A stretch of 64,000 nucleotides of DNA, taken from assembly GCF_027172205.1 (NCBI RefSeq), contig NC_070614.1:36896001-36960000 (forward strand). The letters are read 5' to 3'. Of this stretch, positions 1 to 37,612 are shown piece by piece (the first letter of the stretch is position 1; the number at the start of each line of letters is the position of its first letter). Both the position numbers and the translations under genes were made by a program. The notes under the pieces were generated by a model that was given only the letters and a program-made list of their open reading frames with translations, ran no database searches and was not told the DNA's origin. Origin of the DNA: Podarcis raffonei (lineage: Eukaryota > Chordata > Lepidosauria > Squamata > Lacertidae).

Positions 1-868
1 CGCAGCGATCCCTCTTGCTGTTCTGGCTTCTGAGATTCCGAATATTTTTTTTCTTGTTTTCCTACTCCAAAAACTAGGTATGTCTTGTGGTCTGGTGCGT
101 CTTATAGAGCGAAAAATATGGTACTTATTTATTCATTTTAATACACCACCCTTTATCAAAAGGTCTTGGGGTGGTGTTCTCTTAGACCAGCAGCCTCGGT
201 GGCCGTGTGAGCCACTGCCTGGTTTAAAGGACTCCTGGGTCAATATTTGTAGTGCTGAACATCAAAAGTTGTAGAATCCATGCCATAAATTTAAGGCACA
301 TTGCTCCCCCTCACAAAAGAAATACTGGGAACTGTAGTTCACCCCTCACAGAGTTACAACTCTCAGCACCCCTACAGGTGCTATATTTCAAAAAGTAAAA
401 ACCAGACAAACCCCAAAGTTGTGGCGCTTCCTCCCCATGCCTAAAAAACAATTTTTTGGTTGACTTGCCTAAGATCCAGGACAAAGCTCCGCCTTCTGGA
501 AATTCCTCCCGGGACGTCAATTCCGCCTATGTACTTTAAATGTGCATATGATGTGGATATAACCCACAGTTTCTATCAGAGCTTTAGACACAGCCAACCT
601 GGCTTGTCTTTCTACTTTCTATTGAGTCACATCCACCACTGTCCGTTTTTTATTTTGTTTGATTGAGACCTCCTCCAGCTGGCTGGAAACCCACTCCAGG
701 CATCTTGCACAAATAATACCTCATAAATTATTTCAAACTCTCTTTCGCGGAGAACCCAGGAGGAAGCTCCTCTTCTGTAGATCCTAGGACATGGGCAGTG
801 CTCAAAAGAGTTTGTTCTTTACCCCCTGTATATAACCACACATGCATTCTCTCCCTCTTCCCTTCTAG
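1..868 (+). other. BRSK1 intron (partial)
   Basis: No coding exon is recognisable here. The region holds one degraded half of a foldback element (about 275-385) and ends in a polypyrimidine tract and TAG acceptor just before the first visible BRSK1 exon. Confidence 0.7.
275..385. repeat. Foldback MITE family A, degraded partial copy
   Basis: It contains ACTGGGAACTGTAGTT and then CACAGAGTTACAACTCTCAG, the left half of the palindromic family seen in better copies at 18438 and 33257. A possible right end with TTTAAATGTGCATATG lies near 530-555. Confidence 0.5.
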
Positions 869-27465
<26,597 letters not shown>

Positions 27466-28262
27466 CGTCTGGGGCAGGGGGGCAGCCTGAGGGCGGCTAG
27501 GGGGAAGAGCAGCCGAAGGAAGCCCACTCCGCGCCCCTGGAAATAGCTGGCAGCCGCTCCAGATGGACAGGAGGAGCCAACGAACCTGGACGGATGGGTA
27601 AAAGGCCCTGCACCAGAGACGCAGGCAGGGGCGGGGCAGGGCGGGGCGGGGTGGGGGTTTGGTCCAAGTTTCAACAACTCCGTCTCACCCCACCCCCTGG
27701 GGCGGAAAGTCGCCATCTTGGGAGCGGCCCATACTGTGAACTTGTAAATAGTTAACAACAACAACAACAACAACAGAAAACAAATCTACAAAAGAACCGA
27801 AGGGAAAGAAAAGAACAAATTATGGAGACAAAAAGAAAGGATGGTGGACTGGAAAAAAAAAGAAAAGAAAAGAAACAGAGGGGGGAAGGAAGAGGAGGAG
27901 CAAACCGGGCAGGAGCCGGTGGGGTTTGGGGTGGGGGTTTAATCCTATCCTTTTGGTTGGGGGTGGGAGTGGGAGGGAAAGTGGGTGTCTTTATTTACTG
28001 GAGCCCTTTTCACAGACTCCCTCCTGATTTCTGTTTTGGTTCTTTCCACAAGACATTCTCTTTCTCCTGCTTTTCCTTCTGTGGCCTCAGAAATAGTACA
28101 CACACACACACCCCCGTATTCACAGGTTCATGGCGACAGTGACTAAAATCAGGAGACAGAACTAGTAGCAGAATTTGGGTTGTTGGTTTGTTTGTTTTTT
28201 AACAATCAAGCAGAATATACATTTTATGAAATGGATAAATAAAATTGGTTGTCACAGGAGAG
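27466..28262 (+). other. BRSK1: BRSK1 3' UTR (inferred end)
   Basis: It follows the stop, has G-rich runs, an (AAC)n tract at 27750-27775 and a purine-rich stretch. The first AATAAA is at 28238-28243, so cleavage is likely near 28260. Longer UTR forms cannot be excluded. Confidence 0.6.
28238..28243 (+). terminator. BRSK1 poly(A) signal AATAAA
   Basis: Canonical hexamer about 770 nt after the stop. No closer AATAAA is seen in the UTR. Confidence 0.55.
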
Positions 28263-31200
28263 AAAGTCAAAAACGTTTCCCTTCTGTTTCAACTTCTCTT
28301 TAAGTTTTCCTGCTCTGAGAAACTTAATTAGGCTAAAGTAAGGAAAGCATTATTGCCAGTTGGCGTAAAGCTTAAATATTCATTGGCACAATGTTCAGAA
28401 ACCAAAGTTTGAAAAATCCCCCCCCCCCAAAAATCTGAATTTCTGAATATATATGATTTTTTGGAGTGGGTGGGTGTGGTTGTAACTATTAAAGCAGTTT
28501 ACTGAGAACTTTGCAAATTTACACAAAGGAGCAATTTGAAAAATGCATTTAAAGCCAAAAATAACTTTGAAAGCTCTGACAATGTCAGCAATCCATTTTT
28601 AACAAATTGCTACTTTTTTTAAAAAAAGGGTGTTTGCTCACCCACCAGGAGTAGTCAACAACATTCCCAAATTACCATTCTTCGTGTTTTTAAAATATAG
28701 CCAGTGCTTTGTTTCTAGAAAAATAGGTGCCAGTACTCAGCATGAGTTGTTATATTAAGTGCCACACTTTTTAACAATAACAAAAAGAGGCACTGGTACT
28801 GCATACCTTCCAGTACCCCCTGAAGAAGTCAGAGCACGGCTTACGGCACAATGTGACCGCTTGCATTTTCCATTCCCATCCCTAACTTTTTATTCCGACT
28901 AGGTGACAAAAGTATCAGACTTATGCAACCACTCATTACAGTCACTGCTGGAAGGATCGTCATGATTCCTTCATAGACAGCGCAGTATGAGAGCAGGATT
29001 CAGCAAGAGCCGCAGAGGAGAGAATGGGATAGGCAGCTGCACTGACTTTGTTAGCTTAAAAAACAAACACTACCAGAAAGCCTTCAGTTTCCAACGTTAG
29101 AACTATCATGGCTCGAAATAGAAAAAGGTGTCTAGAACAAACCAGGGTCAGATTTGAATAGATGTCTCTCACTCCTTTCAAATACATGTTCTTATTTTAT
29201 GCAGGAAATTTTATCAAAGCCATTTGGGCTACTCCTGTGTTTCTAAAAAGAAAAAAAAGGGGGGCACAGATGAGTAAAGAATACCCTCTACTATCTCTTC
29301 CTGCTTCGCTTATCACCCTACATTAGGCCCCCCTTTCAATATTTTCAAAAGCTCATCTACTGGTCTGCAAAATTTCCAAGGATATAATTGAGGCCTAGCT
29401 TCTGTCTCGTGTAATTTTAGCAACCCCGCCAGAACTCTGGGTGGGTACATGACTCCCCTCCCGTGTCCCCGCTCTCCCCGCTCCTTTTTCCCTAAAGCTG
29501 GGCACCCATATGCACAAGGCACTATGAGGAGGGGGACAGACGGAGGGGGGAGGCTTTCAGAACATGCTGCGGTCTTGACAGAAGGCAGAGGGACCCCAGA
29601 GTCACCAGGCTGAGGACCTTAAAGGAGGCATACGGGCGTCAACTGGAGGCACAAATCAGGAGGCAGGATTCCTTTCTGGACCATGAGTGGCATTCGCAAG
29701 AGTGTGGAGGGTGGGAGCTGCAAAATTGGGAGCCAATGGGCATCCATCGATATGGGGAAGGGAGTCCAGGTTGGGTGACAGTGCAATAGGGTGGTGATGG
29801 TGGATTTTGAAAAAAGCAGTCCTGCTCCTACCATTCCTCCTCCATCCCCCCCATCCTACTCTGGGCGGCTCTCTCCTCTCAGCTGGGGGGGGGATGCGGG
29901 TGATGGCGCATGCGGGCGTGCAAATGGGCAGGAGACAACTATGTAACCTCCCCCCGCCACCCTCCTCCCTATGTCTGCCCATCCTCTCTCCTTTTGTGAA
30001 CCCAACCTTATCTCTCGCGCACACACAACCCCACAGCCCATCTTCTCCCCACCCTTCTCTCTGGCTGTTCAACACCCCACCCCCACCCAAGCCTTTCATC
30101 TCCGGGGGTCTAATTATTGCTCAGAAAAAAAAATACAAACAGTCACTCAAATGTTTCCCTTGCTGCTGAGACTTGCCACGTGTTATTTCTGCCCAAGCTT
30201 CCGGGGGATTGCGGCCCTTTTGGCTTCCAGCTGGAAGGTGATGAGGTGGGGTTGTGAGAGGGAAGAGGGAAGAGAGGGTTTTTTAGGGGTGATGGCTCTG
30301 GTTAGGTCAAGGGTGCATTTTCACAGGGCTTTCACATGTGCAATGATACTGGATGGTACAAGGGTAAGGTGGCCTTTGCACACACACATATCCCCCAAAA
30401 GGGAGGTTAAGAGTTGACGAAACACCAAACATTTACATCACATGGCTTCCCTTCGAAGAATCCTGGGGGCTATAGTTTGCCCCCCTCAGCTGCTCTTCCC
30501 AGCACCCATAACTACAGTTCCCAGGATTCTTTGGGGGAAGTCATGTGCTTTAAACAAATGATGCGTAAACAGCCAAAGCCATCCCTGGGGCCATCAACAG
30601 GTGGGGACCAATTCAAATCAGATGAGTTTCCACACTGGCTGTTTACGCACTGGCATGGAGATGCTGCTTGTGTAAACAGAGACTGTGGCTCCTGGAAATG
30701 ATGCCTGCAGTGTGTTTTGTGAGTGGGCTCAGGACACTGTGGGTATGCGAGTCTGGGATGAGAGCTCTGCATAAATGAGAGCATGCCACGTGTGTGAATA
30801 AATGCAGACAGAAGTGTGGCTGGTGGGGAGCACGAGGATAGATGCTGTCCATATGGCAGGGAAGGGATGCTTAGTGCACAGCATGCCAAAAAGTGGCTAG
30901 ATGGTGGTCAGTGTGTATGAACCTGCGTGCAAGCAGGGGCGGGAGAGAGAGGGGAGCACCTGATTCATGTGTTACTGCAAAGTGGCAGGGGGTGCCTCCA
31001 TTTGGCTCTGTCTGGTAACATGCAAGTAAAGGAGCCCCCTGGCTATGCAAAGGTTCTCAGGGAAGGGCAGTGCTAGGACAGGAAGCTACATGGAAAGAAA
31101 ACACCAGAAAGAGTTCCCAGAGCAAACGGGGTTTGTGTATCCCATATGTGGGTATAGCAGGGGTGGGATTGTTAAATGACTTCTCTCTGTCCATTGGGCC

Positions 31201-31620
31201 ATGCTGACTGAAGCCAATAGGAGGGGCCAGCAGACTGGGTGCTGCCCGTGCAGGTGGACCATGGTGCGTGAGAGAAAATGGGAATGTAGGGGCACGTGTA
31301 TATGAGAAAATAGCAATTTTGCACTTTTCCAAATCCCCTTGGATTTTGAGCTGCTTCCCAATGAAACACAAGTCTTCTCTTCCATTGTGGCACATCTTGA
31401 GTACAAGAATCTGCTGTGTGTTTTTAGATCAAATCTAGAAATCCTACCCTTTCAGCCCCAAGTCTCATAAGCCTTCTGAGGAATCTTCTCAGTGAACTTG
31501 CCAGTGGTCTTCAGCTCATTTAAACACCACACGTAAATTGGCTGGAATTGTATCAAGCCTGCCACGCCAGCTCTGATTTTAGGGCAACGAAATAAGCGCT
31601 TCCACGGCTAGCTACCCAGT
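28263..31620. other. Intergenic region between the convergent BRSK1 and TMEM150B genes
   Basis: No gene was recognised. It contains a possible palindromic repeat with GGTGCCAGTACTCAG and GGCACTGGTACTGCATACC (28725-28830) and a family A foldback (30413-30574). Confidence 0.6.
30413..30574. mobile_element. Foldback MITE family A copy
   Basis: AACACCAAACATTTACATCA, AGAATCCTGGGGGCTATAGT, then CTACAGTTCCCAGGATTCTT, TGTGCTTTAAACAAATGATG. Confidence 0.65.
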
Positions 31621-31628
31621 ACTTCCAC

Positions 31629-31634
31629 TTTATT
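31629..31634 (-). terminator. Possible TMEM150B poly(A) signal (AATAAA on minus strand)
   Basis: TTTATT on the plus strand about 1.35 kb beyond the TMEM150B stop. Chosen only because it is a canonical hexamer in the right direction; others may be used. Confidence 0.3.
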
Positions 31635-32988
31635 AACTGTCCTTTCTTAGGAAAGGAAAGGAATTGACTGGAGGTTCAGTTTGTAGCTATAAAGTAGGAA
31701 TAACATTTACTTTAACCTCAAGGCAGGGGTCTTGGGCACTCCCATACCAGAATAAAGTCTAGCAAGGGATAAAGATGAATAGGTTTTTTTGCTTTTGTTT
31801 AAAAAGAGTTTCTCACATTAGGTTAGAAGGACCTACTTTTCCAGTTGTGGAAGAACGGATTGAGCAATGCCCCATTGGGAACATAAAAAAGGAAGGCAAG
31901 ACTTCAGTATTCATCTGTATAATAGGATAATACAACACCTTTCCTAACAGGAGAGCAAAGGTGCCTACTTTTCCATCAAAGGAAGGACACACATAGTTGT
32001 TGATACTGCCAGAGCATGATGAAAAAGAACTTGGATCCACACACATGGGTGACTGGAGAGGTGTGTGAGAGCTTTAAGGAGCTGGACCTAGTCTTTCTGG
32101 CACAATATCTTATCCACCCACCCAACAGCTTCAGAAACGAACAATTCATCTGTGTGTGTGTAGAGGCTGTGGTTGAAAGACACAACCGCCGTGTCGGGAT
32201 ACTGTTTAAACTGGTGTAAAAATATGTGCCTAAGCAACTCACACAGTTTGACCAGACCATTGGCTGTGGCAGCAAGGTTTGTCGCACCAAAGCAGGCTGT
32301 GGAGGAGGTGGTTGGGGTTTTTTTTGGGGGGGGGGTCTTGCTGTCTTCCCCTCCCATATATTACTGTGGAGGGAAGCATAGGAGAGAATGGCTCCTCACA
32401 GCCATCTGTGCTGCAAAGAGTTACTAGGCCCATCCATGCGACAGAGAAAGCAAGGCCCGGGCACATCAGCCAATGGCGGGTGCTGATGTGTGCGTCACAC
32501 AAAGATGGGCCTAGGACCCTTCCAGCTCACTATGGTTTTCACACACAGCGGTGTGGAGATGGGTAAGATGAAGAACTGGCAGTGGCGGGGATTTTGCAGC
32601 CACCAGTGGGAGGATGCTAACAGAAAATAAAACAAGACACTTTTAAAATACTGGTTTGCAGAGGAGATGGTTGGTGGGTCCTTTTGCGAGGGGAGGCGAA
32701 GAGCTGTCCCTACACAGCAGAAGGCGGTGGCTAAATGTTATGAAGAGCACCGAGGAGGAGATTTGTCTGAGATGAGTGACAAGTCAGGGAGACTCTCCAA
32801 AATGGCCAAAAAACCCCGACTGTAGGCCGTCCCACAAGGGAGTCCCTCACCCCAGCAGAAAAGCTGGGAACTACTTCACTCGCCATCAGAGGACATGGCG
32901 GGGCATGATCCGGTCCACTGGAAAAGGATTCCAACTGTGTGGAAAGTTTCGCAGAGACCCCTTCTTCCCCCCATGTCCATAGGAGGTA

Positions 32989-33188
32989 TCAGAGAGGGAG
33001 AGTCTGCGTTGACGTCTGCATGTCTTGAGCTGCTTGGTCTGCCCGCTGGTGATAGACGTGAACTGTGCAGGTCCCCATGTGCCAGAAATCCACTGCAAAG
33101 AGCCCAAAGAGAAGGAAGAGGACCATGGCCAGGGCCCATTCGCAGTAGGCCGACTCAGAATGCAGCTTCAGGAAAAAGAGCACAATCG
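32989..33188 (-). CDS. TMEM150B: TMEM150B last coding exon
   Basis: It encodes TIVLFFLKLHSESAYCEWAL, AMVLFLLFGLFAVDFWH and a hydrophilic cytoplasmic tail ending QTLPL before TGA. Acceptor TCCCAG on the minus strand. Confidence 0.93.
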
Positions 33189-36100
33189 CTGGGATTAAAG
33201 GAGTCAAGGAGAAAGGAGCCAGAGCCGGTGCATCTGTTATTCCCAAAAGAGATATAGGTTGCACACACACCATGCATTTAAAGCATGTAGCTTCCTCCAC
33301 AGAATCCTGGGAACAGTAGTTTACCCTTCACAGAGCCACAATTCCCAACACCCTTAAACTACAGTTCCCAGGTCTTTTATAATTATGATTAAGGGGTAGA
33401 ATGTGCTTTAAATGCATGGTGTATATGCAGCCTTAGGCAAGACTGAGGAGAGGCCAGACCTAGTTCCACTTTGTTTTGGATGTGGGGCAGGACAAGATGC
33501 ATTCGGTAGGCCACAGCCTCCTTAACGGCCACTGTTACCAGCTTGACAGGGAAAACTGGCAAGCAAGCAGTGACAACAGCAGGAGATGTTGCTGCTTCTC
33601 ATTTGCCCGCCCCCCCTTGGGCCAATGGGTGGGAGAGCAAACAGGCAACAACAGAGCTAGCAAACTGCTGCCAGTGATGTCTGCTCCGTCTAACGGCATT
33701 TCCCTGACCATGCCAACTCTTGGCAGCGGCCTCAGAAAAGTCCCAGGTTCTGGGCTGCTGGGCTCCTAATGAATACTAAGAACATTTTTTAAAGAAATTC
33801 TTCAGGACCACTTGAAGCCAGTCCCTAAGGATACAAGTGAGTGTGTTTCCAGTTCTGCATAGCACATCAAAGAAAACCCAATTGAGGCTAAACAACAACT
33901 TGGTGCAAGAGATAATAGATGTGAAACTGTGCCCTTCAACCTCCCAATCACACTATCTATCAACTAACCCCAAGCTGCTTCATGTTGATAATAATGTAGA
34001 TAATACCTGTCTCTTCCCTTAGAACACAGGAAGTTGCCTTATTCTGAGTCAGACCAATGGTCCATCCAAGCTAGTAATGTCTACACAGTCTGGCAGCAGC
34101 TCTCCAGGATTTTAGGCAAGGAATCTCTCCCAGCCCTACCTGGAGATGCTGAGAGACTTGAACCTGGGACCTTTTGCATGCAAAGCAGATGCTCTGCCGC
34201 TGATCTATGGATCCTTATAAAAGCCCTCCGCATACTCCGCAATTTCCCCTCCTGCATCTTTAAAGACAATGCTCTAGTTCAGGATACTGGCAATGAGAAA
34301 GGCAGAACCACAGAAGCTGAGGGAGAATCTGAGGGGCCCAATCCACCATCCTCCGTGCCTCGGCTTCACTCGGTGGGTCAGGAATGTTTGGACCCAGAAA
34401 TAAAGGATGCCCACCACAAAAGCCAAGAAGGCCCCAACTAAATGGGTTTCTATCTGGTTTTTTTCCTGTAGGGGAAAGAGAACAGAGAAAATCAACAGAG
34501 AAAATCCCACCCCACCAAGGCCATTTCATGTTCTAGTTCATCAAAATCCTTTTCAATGAAATTCACAAGCCCCAATTTTAAGACAAACCACGTCTCCATC
34601 GCCTTTTTAAAGTGTGTAGAGATGTTCGGGAAACATCCTAGACCCCCCCCAATACCCCACAATCTTCTGCATCCCCAGCAAAGGTGGGATGGGTGGGCCT
34701 CTTCTGACCACCCCTGTCATTTAAGGACCATCCCTACTGAGACCTCCTCCTCTTCATTTTTGGTAAGGCTTGTCAACCCCTCTCCCCATCTGCAGCTTCT
34801 TACCTGGAAATTGCCCACAATAGACGACCCGAGGGCACAGAGTAGGCCGAAAATGAGCCCAACTAGATTTAAACGGGAGTGACAGCCATAATCCCGCACC
34901 TGCTGGTATTTCAGAAAGCAGATCACCGCGCCTAGAAGAGATGTCAGTTATTGAGGCTGATAAGATCCATCCTTTCATTTGCTGTCCCAGAGCCACCACA
35001 TGGTCCATACATGTCACTGAGAGGCAGACTCTAAAGTAGAAGACAGCCTTTCCCTCCATAAATTTCCCTAATATTCTTTTAAAGCCATTCAAACTGGTGT
35101 CCTATCATTACATACTGCGGTAGCAAATTTCATATTTCAACTGTGTGCTGGGAGAGAAGTTACCTTATTTTCTTTCATCTGCCCCGAATCCTCAAAAACC
35201 TTTGGGGTCTTGTATTATAAGAGAGGGAAGAAAGCCTCTCTCAATCAGCTTTTTCTAATGATAATAATTCTGTACACCTGTATCATATCCCCCACGCTTG
35301 CCTTTCTTTCTAGACTAAAAAGTCTCAACCTTTCCTCATGATTCAGTTGCTCCAATCCCACTGTTATTTCGATCGTAGAAGAAGAAGAGTTTGGATTTGA
35401 TATCCCGCTTTATCACTACCCTAAGGAGTCTCAAAGCGGCTAACATTCTCCTTTCCCTTCCTCCCCCACAACAAACACTCTGTGAGGTGAGTGGGGCTGA
35501 GAGACTTCAGAGAAGTGTGACTAGCCCAAGGTCACCCAGCAGCTGCATGTGGAGGAGCGGAGAGGCGAACCCGGTTCACCAGATTACGAGTCCACCACTC
35601 TTAACCACTACACCACACCTGGCTCCTTTGCCAGGACTACAATATCCTGTTTAAGGTACATCTTCCGAAGTGTCGTTGCAGCACAGATTTGTTTAAAGGG
35701 CTTACAGGCCTGGTGGTTTTCTTCTCAACTCCTTCCCCAATGAATCCCTAACACGGCATTCGTTCCCCTCCACACATGCACCTGCTGCACCGACACCATC
35801 CTAACTGGGCATCCTCCACAGGCAGAAATATGGACAGTTATTGACCAGAGCTAAGAATTAAAATAGGAGAGGAATGAACCTCAGGCTCAGGGGACAAACA
35901 TGACCCTCCTCATCTCTTTATCTGGCTCTCAAGAGTCTCCTCAGGCCACACTCCCTCCCCAGCCCCTCACAGGCTTGGCTTTGCATCTTTCTTGAGTGTT
36001 TTTGCTAGGCGGCGTCCTTGCACTCGGACAATGCCTCTTGGATGGAGAATAGAGAGCCGTGTGTGTATGAATCTCTGTAGAAACCAGCCTACTGTACCAA

Positions 36101-37569
36101 AGGTAAAATTTGCATTATTTGCTCCACCCACTTTTGCCCATGGCCCCACCCACCACTGGCAAATGGCCCCTGGAAGGTTGCCCAGAAAGGCATGTGGCCC
36201 TTTGACCAGGAAAATGTTCCCTGCCCCTGAACTAAAAGGTTAGGGCTGACCTTGATTAAATATGGAGCATTGGAGGCACATGGTGGCAAAAGGAAAGAGA
36301 CCAAGAGAGACAGGGCTTACCTAGAAAAGCTCCTAGATTAAGAACTTGACCAAAGACACAGCTCTGGGGTGGGGAGGAGCCACATGTGCTGGAGGAAGAC
36401 AAGGGGGGGGGAATTCATACAGATTGCAGCTGAGTTCAGAAGCTGGCCCTTTAGACTCCCCCCGGCCCAATAGAAGCAATTCAATACACAGAAACAACCC
36501 TAGTTCATTGGTCCTCCTCAGCTAGTGTGGTGGGACCCACAACAGGACCCACAACAGCCTCATCCAAAGTGGGTCACAGCACAGCTGCACTGCTACCATC
36601 CATATACAGGATAGAGTATAAAATAAAAGAGAGAAAATGGTCTCCAGGTATGTGTTTGGGGTAAAGGGGAGTCCTAGGGCTGAAAATGATGCACACCGAT
36701 TGCTAGGTAGTCTAGTTAGGCCTGGATGGGGCAATATTCCATCCTTCTTCTCTAGGCTGGTCCAGGCCCTCTTGCTGCCTGAAGTGAAGGACACAGTGGC
36801 ACATCCTCCCCATCACACACCCCAAAGCCATTTTGGATGGGTCTGATGGAAGCCGTAGACCGGAAGATCTGGAGAACATCAGGTTGGCTATGGCCCGCCT
36901 GTTCCCCAAGGCTTGAGGCTGTCACTCAAAAGGGTTCTCTTCAATACAGAGAATAACTTGACTTCCTGAAAAGATGGAAGCTAGAGAAGGGTGGGTTTTT
37001 TTGAGGGGGGGGGTTGGAAGACTTTCTCAGAAACCCAGTCAAGCCATACCTGATATATGGAAAAGCTTCTGTGATGTTTACAGATCCATTTGCAACAGCC
37101 ATGGCATACCTGAAAGGGGGGGGAGGGGAGAATCTCATTAATTGGCTGGAGTTGCCAGACTAACGCTTGTTTTTCAAATTCTTCCCAATAAGTTTAAAGT
37201 ATGCTCTGTCACACACTTAGTCCCTGTTTTTTTTTATTTTTGAATAATATAATATTATATCACTACACTTTGTAGCCAAGACTTTTCTTCATCAAACAAA
37301 CTCGCTTGTCAAGAAAAAAGAAGAAAAGTGGGGGGGGGGGAGCGGGGAAATGACATATGAAGGAGAAAAGGGGCAGCAAAACAACAACAAATCTCTAAAG
37401 TACTGTACAGTGAATAGATTAAAAGGGAAAATATAAACATGTAAAAACAAAGCCCACCTCTCAATAAATTTCCTTCCTTTATTATTATGTATTGCATTTC
37501 TCTACTATAACTGATTGGTTAGGAAAACCTGGCAAACTATCTTAATGATCAAACTTACACACTTGTTCA

Positions 37570-37612
<43 letters not shown>

